Below are positions 55,873 to 62,845 of a stretch of DNA of 64,000 nt, piece by piece. A program made the translations under genes and the position numbers. Numbering within the stretch: the stretch's first letter is position 1; every line of letters begins with the position of its first letter. The notes beneath the pieces are model-generated. The model was given only the letters and a program-made list of their open reading frames with translations, was not told the DNA's origin and did no database searches. This stretch comes from a virus, in the IMG/VR virus record IMGVR_UViG_3300006162_000012, positions 1-64,000 of that record; one strand, given 5' to 3'.

Positions 55873-56301
55873 ATGACTGATTGGATTGTCCGATGGTTCG
55901 AGCTGGCTGAGCACATTTCGACCTGGAGCAAAGATCCTAGGACGAAAGTCGGCGCAGTCCTCGTCGGCGCTGACCGACGGGAGATCGCCGTTGGGTTCAA
56001 TGGGTTCCCCCGCGGTGTCGAAGACACTGAAGAACGCTTGAACAATAGGTCGGTGAAGAACGCCCTCACGCAACATGCAGAGAGGAACGTCCTCGACAAC
56101 GCCCGCTTCGACGCGAAAGGCGGAACGCTTGTCGTGACTTTCGCTCCTTGCCATGAATGCGCGAAGTCGATCATCGCCAAAGGCGTCGCCCGCGTGATCT
56201 GCCCTCCTAGCAGCCAGGATCCGAAGTGGCTGGAGAGCTTCGCCCTATCTTCAGAACTTTTCGATGAGGCCGGCGTCGAATTGCTAATTTTTTCAAAATA
56301 A
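55873..56301 (+). CDS. dCMP deaminase (142 aa)
   Basis: A zinc-dependent deoxycytidylate deaminase. Zinc ligands and the proton shuttle are His68-Ala-Glu70 (QHAERNVLDNA) and Pro92-Cys93-x-x-Cys96 (APCHECAKSI). The N-terminus (WSKDPRTKVGAVLV) and GFNGFPRGVED are diagnostic of dCMP deaminases. It makes dUMP from dCMP, feeding thymidylate and lowering normal dCMP. It starts one base after the MazG-like stop, and its TAA runs into the next promoter box. Confidence 0.92.
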   Translation: MTDWIVRWFELAEHISTWSKDPRTKVGAVLVGADRREIAVGFNGFPRGVEDTEERLNNRSVKNALTQHAERNVLDNARFDAKGGTLVVTFAPCHECAKSIIAKGVARVICPPSSQDPKWLESFALSSELFDEAGVELLIFSK

Positions 56302-56337
56302 GGGGTTTACAGCTCCCTAGGAAGTATGGCATAGGAT
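56302..56337 (+). promoter_or_regulatory. Candidate phage promoter (GGGGTTTAC box)
   Basis: GGGGTTTACA starts at 56302, and TATGGC (56325) or TAGGAT (56332-56337) could be the -10. The ATGGC just before the second hexamer is shared with promoters at 1986 and 62333. It lies 57 bp upstream of ATG 56394. Confidence 0.5.
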
Positions 56338-56393
56338 CCTGTGTAACAAGACAGAAAAACGGAAAACCAGAAAACATTAAGCAGGAGAACATC

Positions 56394-57056
56394 ATGCATC
56401 CGAAGCCAGACTTTTCAAAGATGAACGGACAGCAGCTTTTGGACACGTACAATATGTACGCTCCGAAGTCTCGGTCGGCGAAGTTCCAGGATAAACAGGA
56501 AGGCGTCGCTCGTTGCGAGGCCGAATGGGTGAAATGGGACAAGGCCAACCCGAACCACCCAGACCGCGCCAAGAGCTTGGCGCTTACGACGACTACGACC
56601 CCGGCCGCGTCGGCCCCGGTCGGACCCAAAGTGGAGGACAAAAACATGGCGAAGACTGCGACTGCCGCGGCTAAGGCCGCCCCGAAGACGGAAACCAAGA
56701 AGACGGCTGCGAAGGCTCCTTCCAAGCCCAAGACTGCACCGGCCTCGAACAAGGCCAAGGCGAAGGCGGAAAAGCAGAAGGACCGCCCCGAGCGTCGGAA
56801 GCCGGAGTCGCTCCAGGGCCGCAATCGCCGGAGCTACGACATCATCCAGCGCAAGGCGAAGGTCAATCCCCGCCGAGAGGGTTCCCTGTCGCACGACTTC
56901 TTCGAGGAAATGGTCGACGGCCGCACCGTCGGCGAATACCTCGACCAGTTCGACGACTCGGAACGCCGCAACGCTTCGCAGTGGCTCTCGAATTCGATCG
57001 CGGAAGGCCACATCACGATCAAATACGGCGAGCCGCCGGCTGAGTCGGCGAAGTGA
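56394..57056 (+). CDS. Lys/Ala-rich protein with C-terminal domain (220 aa)
   Basis: Residues 1-62 form a small helical domain (KMNGQQLLDTYNMYAPKSRS, EAEWVKWDKANPNHP). Residues about 65-138 are a low-complexity Thr/Ala/Lys/Pro linker resembling histone H1 tails. Residues about 142-212 form a conserved-looking domain (RSYDIIQRKAKVNPRREGSL, FFEEMVDGRTVGEYLDQF, ASQWLSNSIAEGHITIKY), perhaps winged-helix. It is likely a DNA-binding protein. An internal start at 56646 has a strong ribosome binding site. The stop overlaps the polymerase GTG. Confidence 0.6.
   Translation: MHPKPDFSKMNGQQLLDTYNMYAPKSRSAKFQDKQEGVARCEAEWVKWDKANPNHPDRAKSLALTTTTTPAASAPVGPKVEDKNMAKTATAAAKAAPKTETKKTAAKAPSKPKTAPASNKAKAKAEKQKDRPERRKPESLQGRNRRSYDIIQRKAKVNPRREGSLSHDFFEEMVDGRTVGEYLDQFDDSERRNASQWLSNSIAEGHITIKYGEPPAESAK
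56646..57056 (+). CDS. Shorter product from an internal start (136 aa)
   Basis: ATG 56646 (MAKTATAAAKAAPK...) is preceded by GTGGAGGA with eight bases between GGAGG and ATG. This is a better Shine-Dalgarno than most gene starts here. The product would lack the N-terminal domain and keep the basic linker and C-terminal domain. Inference only. Confidence 0.45.
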   Translation: MAKTATAAAKAAPKTETKKTAAKAPSKPKTAPASNKAKAKAEKQKDRPERRKPESLQGRNRRSYDIIQRKAKVNPRREGSLSHDFFEEMVDGRTVGEYLDQFDDSERRNASQWLSNSIAEGHITIKYGEPPAESAK

Positions 57057-58891
57057 AAAAAAAGGCAAGGCTCCACAGCCCCGCCTTCCCCTCGCTTCAA
57101 GGCCAAGGCTATATCGGGATAGACCTTGAGACGAAGGATCCTGACCTCAAGAAATTGGGGCCAGGATATTTCCGCGAGGGCTCTTATGTCGCCGGTGTCG
57201 CTGTAGGGACGGAGGCGGGGTTTAGGGAGTATTACCCTATCGGCCACGAAGAAGGCCCAAATTTGCCTAAAGGGCAGGTTGCTGAATGGCTCCGGCGGGA
57301 GCTTAGCACAGACGTCCCGAAGGTCGGGGCGAATATCATTTACGACCTCGGGTTCCTCCGTTTCATGGGTGTTGAGCCAAAAGGTCCTTTTTACGACATT
57401 CAAGTCGCTGAACCGTTGATCGACGAAAACCGCCTTTCTTATAGCCTTGAGGCCTTGTCGCAAAAATACCTTGGTGCGGGAAAATTCGACGAAGAGCTTA
57501 ACGCTTACCTTATCGCGAAATACGGGCGGAAAAATCCGAAATCGAACATCTGGCGCGCGCCTTCGCATATCGTCAAACCTTACGCGGTCGGCGACGTCGA
57601 GCAAACTCTTTACGTGTTCCGAAAGCAAATTCCGATCCTTAAAGCGGAAGCCTTGTGGGATTTGTTCGAGATGGAATGCAGCCTCATCCCGATGCTCCTC
57701 GACATGCGGGTCCGCGGCGTCCATATCGACGTCCCCGCCGCGAAGAAGATGCATGCTGAACTTACGGAAAGGCAAGAAAAGCTCCAGAAGAAAATCGGCG
57801 ATGCGTCTGTCTGGGCGGCTGCAGAAATCGCGCTGTTATTCGACAGGCACGGCATGGAATATCCCCGCACTCCGAAGACTAAAGCTCCGTCGATCACGGC
57901 GGACTTTCTTAAGGCGTGCCCGCACCCATTGGCGAAAAGCATCCTTGAGGTGCGGCAGCTGGACAAACTCCGCGGGACTTTCCTAGAAGGCGTGATTTTC
58001 GACATGCTTTACGAAGGATCGATCCACACGTCTTTCAACCAACTCCGGAGCGACGACACTGGCGCGGTCTCTGGCCGGTTTAGCTCATCCCTTCCGAACC
58101 TCCAATTCATTCCGTCCAGGACAGAAGACGGCAAGCGTATCCGCTCGCTTTTTGTCCCCGATAAGGGGTGCGATTGGGGGAAATTAGATTTTAGCCAAGT
58201 CGAATTTCGGCTGGCTGTGAATGACGCCATAGATTGTAAGCTAGGAAAAGCCCACGCAATCGCAGAAGCTTACCAGAGGGATCCAAACCTCGACTATCAT
58301 CAAGTCGTCGCCGATATGTGCGGCGTCACTCGGACGCAAGCTAAGACGATCAATTTCGGCATCCTTTACGGAGAAGGCGCCGCGAAGCTTTCTTCGCAGC
58401 TTGGCTTAGATGAACAAGGCGGTCGAAAGCTGTTGAGGAAATATCATCTGCGAGTCCCGTTCGCTAAGCCTCTTTCCGAGCGATTTTCTAGCATCGCCAA
58501 AAAGCAGGGTTACGTCGTCACCCTTTACGGCCGGCGCCGCCGGTTTGAAAAATTTTCTGTGGGAGGGAAAGATGGTTTCCAGATTGTCCCAGAAGGGACG
58601 ATCGGCGCAAGGCGGGCTTTCGTCCACAAAGCCCTCAACGCGCGGATCCAGGGAAGCGCGGCAGACGTGATGAAATTGTCGATGCTTGCAGTCTATAAAT
58701 CTGGCGTGACGAAAGTCCTCGGCGTTCCGCACCTCACCGTGCATGACGAGCTCGACTATTCGATCCCCCGGACGAAGGAAGGCCGCGAGGCTTTCGCGGA
58801 AGCGAAACATCTTATGGAGACGTGCGTCGAATTGAATTTGCCTTTGAAGGTCGACAGCGGCGTCGGCCCCAATTGGGGGAAAGTAGCATGA
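57053..58891 (+). CDS. DNA polymerase, family A (612 aa)
   Basis: Starts at GTG 57053 (GTGA overlap). The N-terminal 3'-5' proofreading domain has GIDLETKD (Asp24, Glu26), NIIYD (Asp98) and YAVGD (Asp181). The polymerase domain has motif A KLDFSQVEFR (Asp379), motif B RTQAKTINFGILYG (Arg427, Lys431, Tyr439) and motif C VHDELD (565-566). The residue four after the motif B Lys is Phe, as in E. coli Pol I Phe762. It is the replicative polymerase of the phage. No 5' nuclease domain is present. Confidence 0.95.
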   Translation: MKKKARLHSPAFPSLQGQGYIGIDLETKDPDLKKLGPGYFREGSYVAGVAVGTEAGFREYYPIGHEEGPNLPKGQVAEWLRRELSTDVPKVGANIIYDLGFLRFMGVEPKGPFYDIQVAEPLIDENRLSYSLEALSQKYLGAGKFDEELNAYLIAKYGRKNPKSNIWRAPSHIVKPYAVGDVEQTLYVFRKQIPILKAEALWDLFEMECSLIPMLLDMRVRGVHIDVPAAKKMHAELTERQEKLQKKIGDASVWAAAEIALLFDRHGMEYPRTPKTKAPSITADFLKACPHPLAKSILEVRQLDKLRGTFLEGVIFDMLYEGSIHTSFNQLRSDDTGAVSGRFSSSLPNLQFIPSRTEDGKRIRSLFVPDKGCDWGKLDFSQVEFRLAVNDAIDCKLGKAHAIAEAYQRDPNLDYHQVVADMCGVTRTQAKTINFGILYGEGAAKLSSQLGLDEQGGRKLLRKYHLRVPFAKPLSERFSSIAKKQGYVVTLYGRRRRFEKFSVGGKDGFQIVPEGTIGARRAFVHKALNARIQGSAADVMKLSMLAVYKSGVTKVLGVPHLTVHDELDYSIPRTKEGREAFAEAKHLMETCVELNLPLKVDSGVGPNWGKVA

Positions 58892-59925
58892 TCATCAAAG
58901 AAGCTTTAGACGCTTACGCCAAGTCGATCGACCGGCCGTTTTTTTCGGATCGGACGAAGACCGTCGGCGCGTCAGAAGTCGGCCAGTGCGCGAGGAAAAC
59001 GGCGTTCGTGAAGCAAGCCCATTTGCCGGACGCTGACTCTACCGAGCGTTATGGCGCGAAACTCCGCGGCGTGTTGATCGAGAATTATTTCTGGGTGCCG
59101 GCCCTTCGGGCGAAATATGGGGACGACCTCCTTTACGCTGGGGACGTCGGCCAAAACACGCTGATGCGCGGTTACCTCTCCGCGACGCCTGACGCTCTAG
59201 TCGTGAACCAAAAGCCGAGCGCCTTGAAGGAATATGGCGTCCCGAAGATCGCGGGCGGGTGCTTCATCGCGGAAGCTAAGTCGATCGATCCGCGGAGCCC
59301 GATCGCCAAGGCGAAGGAGCAGCATATTTACCAAGTCCAAGTCCAAATGGGCCTAATGCGGGAGAAGACTAAGCACAAACCGAACCACGCCCTCATCAGC
59401 TATGTCGACGCGTCTTTCTTGCATGAAATTTCAGAATTCGTCGTCGCGTTCGATCCTAAGATCTACGCGAACGCCCACAAACGGGCGGAAACGATCATGA
59501 CCGCGAAGGATCCAAAAGACATTCCCCCCGAAGGCCTCATAGCTGGCGGCGGGGAATGCGCATATTGCGGGTTTACTACAAGATGCAAAGCGGTCAAAAA
59601 GGAGGACCTCGCTTACGCCGAGCCTACCGATTTGCCTGCGGCGTTCGTGGAGAAAGTGGAGAAGCTATGCAAAGAAGCTAAGCAGTTGAAAGAGACATCA
59701 GAAACAGATATGGTCAAATACCGGACGCTTCAAGAAGAAATCAAGGACTTGCTCCGTAGCCAGAAAATCCGCAAAGTCCCTGGCGTCGTCACTTGGAGCT
59801 TCGTGAAAGGACGAACCTCTTACGATATGAAAGGACTTCGAGAAGCGGCGGCAGAAGCCGGCGTCGACGTCGAAAGCTTCCAGACCGTAGGAGAAATATC
59901 AGACCAGTTAACAATCAGACTCTAA
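58888..59925 (+). CDS. Cas4-like PD-(D/E)XK exonuclease with Fe-S-type Cys cluster (345 aa)
   Basis: The ATG 58888 start overlaps the polymerase stop. The motifs are an N-terminal Cys in VGASEVGQCARKT (Cys34), LRGVLIENYFW, catalytic Asp in LSATPDALV, Glu-x-Lys in FIAEAKSID, then HIYQVQVQMGLM and the C-terminal triple Cys CAYCGFTTRC. One plus three Cys is the 4Fe-4S layout of Cas4/AddB-type nucleases. It probably resects DNA ends during phage recombination or degrades host DNA. No CRISPR array accompanies it. Confidence 0.85.
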   Translation: MIIKEALDAYAKSIDRPFFSDRTKTVGASEVGQCARKTAFVKQAHLPDADSTERYGAKLRGVLIENYFWVPALRAKYGDDLLYAGDVGQNTLMRGYLSATPDALVVNQKPSALKEYGVPKIAGGCFIAEAKSIDPRSPIAKAKEQHIYQVQVQMGLMREKTKHKPNHALISYVDASFLHEISEFVVAFDPKIYANAHKRAETIMTAKDPKDIPPEGLIAGGGECAYCGFTTRCKAVKKEDLAYAEPTDLPAAFVEKVEKLCKEAKQLKETSETDMVKYRTLQEEIKDLLRSQKIRKVPGVVTWSFVKGRTSYDMKGLREAAAEAGVDVESFQTVGEISDQLTIRL

Positions 59926-59954
59926 GCAGGAAACAGGAAAAAGGAAAACAGAAA

Positions 59955-60680
59955 ATGGCTAATCTTGTCAAAGCAAGCGACCAAGAATATATCAACCAAG
60001 TGGCGAACGCTTTCGACGCCTTCGGCGACACGACAGCTTCGTCGAACATCGTCGGCACCCTCCTCAAATTCAACAAGGGCGACTGGCTCCTCGGCCGCGA
60101 CCAGGAAGAAGTCGAGGAAGGGACGAAATTCGTCGTCCTCATGGACGATATGCAAGTCGGCTGGCAAAAATGGATGGACAGCAAGCCGACTGAGCAGAGG
60201 TTCCAAAAGATCACTGACCCGTCCTTCCAGCATGTCTCCCGGAAGGACCTTGACGCTCAAGACGAGTCGGAATGGGAGATCGGCGACGACGGCAAGCCGC
60301 GCGATCCGTGGTCGGCGACGTCGTTGGTGTTCCTCAAGAACGTCGGCGATTACGGTGAAGAAGCTACGCTCTACACCCTCCCGGCGAATTCCAAAGGCCT
60401 CCTGAAGGCAGTCGGCGAATTGTCGAAGATCTACGCGGCTAAAGTCCGCCAGGATCCTTCTGTCAACCCGATCGTCGAGGTCGGCAGCGACTCGTATATG
60501 CATCCGAACAAAGCCTATGGTCGGATCAAGACGCCGACGCTGAAAGTGGTCGATTGGGAGCCGAAGGAAAGCGAAGTGACGACGAAGAAAGTGTCCGCCC
60601 CAGTGAAGAAGGCCGAACCGGCGAAAAAGCAATTGGCTCCGCCGGCGAAGAAGGCCCCGGCGCCCGCTAAACGGCGCTAG
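59955..60680 (+). CDS. Replication-module protein of unknown function, possible ssDNA-binding analogue (241 aa)
   Basis: Residues 1-185 form a folded domain (NKGDWLLGRDQEEVEEGTKF, VVLMDDMQVGWQKWMDSKPT, WSATSLVFLKNVGDYGEEAT, AVGELSKIYAAKV). Residues 195-241 are a Lys/Ala/Pro-rich tail. I have seen this kind of protein between polymerase and helicase genes in phages without an assigned function. An OB-fold-like strand pattern and the abundant basic tail would suit single-strand DNA binding, but the tail is basic rather than acidic as in bacterial SSB. Confidence 0.55.
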   Translation: MANLVKASDQEYINQVANAFDAFGDTTASSNIVGTLLKFNKGDWLLGRDQEEVEEGTKFVVLMDDMQVGWQKWMDSKPTEQRFQKITDPSFQHVSRKDLDAQDESEWEIGDDGKPRDPWSATSLVFLKNVGDYGEEATLYTLPANSKGLLKAVGELSKIYAAKVRQDPSVNPIVEVGSDSYMHPNKAYGRIKTPTLKVVDWEPKESEVTTKKVSAPVKKAEPAKKQLAPPAKKAPAPAKRR

Positions 60681-60694
60681 AACTACGGAACCGA

Positions 60695-60722
60695 CCCGCT
60701 GGCGGCCAAAATCGCCAGCGGG
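60695..60722 (+). promoter_or_regulatory. Hairpin overlapping the helicase ribosome binding site
   Basis: CCCGCTGGCG (60695-60704) pairs perfectly with CGCCAGCGGG (60713-60722) around GCCAAAAT. The Shine-Dalgarno GGGAGG of the next gene is at 60720-60725, so the 3' arm hides its first bases. It could repress translation of the helicase or act as a partial terminator. Confidence 0.6.
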
Positions 60723-60730
60723 AGGCCAAT

Positions 60731-62314
60731 ATGCCCTACCTCTCCCTTCGGCCGCCCCGCGTCAAGCAGCGTGAAGCCCTCGAATGGCTCAAGGGGCGCC
60801 GGGCTGGCGCGTTGCTTATGGCGATGCGGACGGGAAAAACGAAAGTCGTCGTAGACGATTGGGGCCGCCTCGTCGATCAGGGATTAGTCCGGTCTCTCCT
60901 TGTCATCGCGCCGGCCGGCGTCTATAAAACTTGGGAGAAAGCGATCCGGGACGACGCCCCGCCAGATTTCCTCAAGAACGCCACGATCGGCCTCTGGGTG
61001 AGCGGAAAAGAACCTCCTGAATTCAAACGCGGCCCGCGCGTCCTCCTGATGAACAGCGAAGCCATCAGCATGACGAAAAAAGCCCGTGAATACGTCCTGT
61101 CGTTCCTCCGCGCTGACGTCGGCTATAACATGGTCGCTGTGGACGAGTCCGTCATTATCAAGAATAAAGACTCAGTCGTCGGGAAATTTATGGTCGAAAA
61201 GGTCGAACCTTTCGCGTCTTATAAACGGATTTTGACGGGCCTTCTGTCTCCCCGTTCGCCGGTCGACGTCTATAACCAATTCAAATTCCTCGACCGCAAG
61301 ATCTTTCCTGAGCCTTTCGGGATGTTCCAACACCGTTATTGCAAGATGAAGCATATCGTCCGGATCGCCGATCCTTTAGTTGATATGTATTTCAGGCGGA
61401 TGTTCGCGAACAAGAAAAACGAGGCTGCCGTCCTTAAGCTCCTCGGGACGAAAGCGCCGACGGTGAAAGAGGCGATGTCGTGGATGACCCGAGATGAGAA
61501 AATCGGGCATGTCTTCAGGCTTGGCGGGTGGATGCCAAATGTCCCCGTCACGGAAGGCTTCCAGAACCTCGACGAATTGCATAAACGGATCGCTCCGCAT
61601 TCTTTCCGCGTCGCTTTAGAGGACTGCGCCGACTTGCCGGCGATCGATTATTCTTTCCGCGACGTGGCGATGACGAAAGACCAAAAATTCTACTATCAAA
61701 AAATGAAAAAAGAAGCTTACGCGGAGCTCGAAAGCTTAGGAAGCAGCGTGACTGCGACGCAGGTCATCGTCCAAATCCTCCGCCTTCATCAAATCCTCTG
61801 CGGATTTATGACTACAGACGACGGGGATATTTTTCCGATCGTCGAGGATCGGACGGACGAAATCTTGTCAATCCTGGAAGATTACGAAGGGAAAGCCCTC
61901 ATTTGGTGCGCTTACGACTACGTCGTCCAGCGCGTGTCGAAAGCAGTGGTCCAGCGCTTTGGCGAGAAAAGCCTCGCCCGTTTTTGGGGCGGGAACCTTA
62001 AGACACGCGAAGCTGAAGAGCTTTCTTTCCGAACGGATCCTGCTGTGCGTTTCCTTGTCGCGACGCCTGACGCTGGCGGAAAAGGCCGGACGTGGGACGT
62101 GGCTGACCTGGCGATCTACCATTCTTGCCGCAATAACCTTGACCACCGTTTGCAATCGGAGGAACGGATCAGGTCGCTGGACAAGACCCGGCAGCTCGCC
62201 ATCGTCGACCTTCGGTGCCCTGGGACCGTCGAAGAACCGATGATCGAGGCGCTTCGAGCGAAGCAGGACATGGCGAATCTGATTGTCGGAAAAGAATGGA
62301 AAAAGTGGCTTTAA
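60731..62314 (+). CDS. SNF2-like DEAD/DEAH-box helicase (527 aa)
   Basis: A superfamily 2 ATPase. Walker A is MAMRTGKTKV (about 31-40). Motif II is VAVDES (a DEAH variant). Motif III region is ILTGLLSPRSPVDVYNQFKF with the SNF2-like LTGxxxxxxxxxxxxxFxFL. Motifs V and VI are in GGKGRTWDVADLAIYHS and QSEERIRSLDKTRQ. Phage enzymes of this type remodel replication forks or take part in recombination. It lies downstream of the polymerase and nuclease genes. Confidence 0.87.
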   Translation: MPYLSLRPPRVKQREALEWLKGRRAGALLMAMRTGKTKVVVDDWGRLVDQGLVRSLLVIAPAGVYKTWEKAIRDDAPPDFLKNATIGLWVSGKEPPEFKRGPRVLLMNSEAISMTKKAREYVLSFLRADVGYNMVAVDESVIIKNKDSVVGKFMVEKVEPFASYKRILTGLLSPRSPVDVYNQFKFLDRKIFPEPFGMFQHRYCKMKHIVRIADPLVDMYFRRMFANKKNEAAVLKLLGTKAPTVKEAMSWMTRDEKIGHVFRLGGWMPNVPVTEGFQNLDELHKRIAPHSFRVALEDCADLPAIDYSFRDVAMTKDQKFYYQKMKKEAYAELESLGSSVTATQVIVQILRLHQILCGFMTTDDGDIFPIVEDRTDEILSILEDYEGKALIWCAYDYVVQRVSKAVVQRFGEKSLARFWGGNLKTREAEELSFRTDPAVRFLVATPDAGGKGRTWDVADLAIYHSCRNNLDHRLQSEERIRSLDKTRQLAIVDLRCPGTVEEPMIEALRAKQDMANLIVGKEWKKWL

Positions 62315-62345
62315 GGGGTTTACTTTCTCTTCATGGCGTAATAAT
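62315..62345 (+). promoter_or_regulatory. Candidate phage promoter (GGGGTTTAC box)
   Basis: GGGGTTTACTTTC starts at 62315, directly after the helicase stop, with ATGGC at 62333-62337 and a TAATAA/AATAAT element at 62339-62345. It aligns closely with the element at 1967 (TTTACTTn..ATGGC then the -10). ATG 62372 follows. Confidence 0.55.
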
Positions 62346-62371
62346 GGAAAAGAACGCTCAGGAGAAATCAA

Positions 62372-62605
62372 ATGGCCCATACCTTAACCTGGAAAGAAAT
62401 TTACCGAGCTTCCAATGAGGCTGGTTTTTTCCACGGTGTTATGGGCGCTGAAGAAAACGCCAGCGACACTATCTACGTCGACAAAGCCGCCGCCCCGGAA
62501 GATTTCGACAAAATCGCCCTCGCCTCGCTGGAAGGCTATTTGGCCGAAGGGACGCTCGATAAAAAAGAGCATGACTTCTTCGTTGCTTTGGGGGTCCGTT
62601 TTTAA
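62372..62605 (+). CDS. Small acidic hypothetical protein (77 aa)
   Basis: A 77-residue acidic protein with AGGAG upstream. It has HTLTWKEIYRASNEAGFFHG, then DFDKIALASLEGYLAEG and EHDFFVALGVRF. Unrecognised. It is expressed from its own candidate promoter together with the next mini-gene, so it is probably a short regulatory or host-interaction protein. Confidence 0.5.
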   Translation: MAHTLTWKEIYRASNEAGFFHGVMGAEENASDTIYVDKAAAPEDFDKIALASLEGYLAEGTLDKKEHDFFVALGVRF

Positions 62606-62619
62606 CAAGGAGAAAACAG

Positions 62620-62763
62620 ATGTTCAAGATCTATTACGGCATCATTCTCGTTCATTCTTTCAAATCTACTTCCCTTAAAAAGGCGCTTATCCGCGCCCAA
62701 CAATTCCGGGTCATGAAGACCCACTTGATCACTCCCGGGGGGAAAGAAATTTCCCTCCTTTAA
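62620..62763 (+). CDS. Small basic hypothetical protein (47 aa)
   Basis: ATG 62620 has AACAAGGAG upstream. The 47-residue product (MFKIYYGIILVHSFKSTSLK and on) has a hydrophobic beta-like start and a basic helix with several Lys and Arg. It ends eight bases before the GGGGGTTTAC box at 62771. Unrecognised. Confidence 0.45.
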   Translation: MFKIYYGIILVHSFKSTSLKKALIRAQQFRVMKTHLITPGGKEISLL

Positions 62764-62770
62764 TCCCTAA

Positions 62771-62799
62771 GGGGGTTTACTTCAAAATAAAGATATGAC
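62771..62799 (+). promoter_or_regulatory. Candidate phage promoter (GGGGTTTAC box)
   Basis: GGGGGTTTACTTC at 62771 is followed by TATGAC at 62794-62799 (12 nt after TTTACT). It lies 47 bp upstream of the UvrD-like start at 62846. A TTGGAG ribosome binding site follows. Confidence 0.55.
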
Positions 62800-62845
62800 A
62801 ATAAGAAGGGGAGGAAAATTCTTCCCTTTCTTTTTGGAGCTCGTT

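Noticed and set aside
58888-59925. CRISPR-Cas system
   Set aside because: Only a stand-alone Cas4-like nuclease is present; no cas1, cas2, effector genes or repeat-spacer array are visible.
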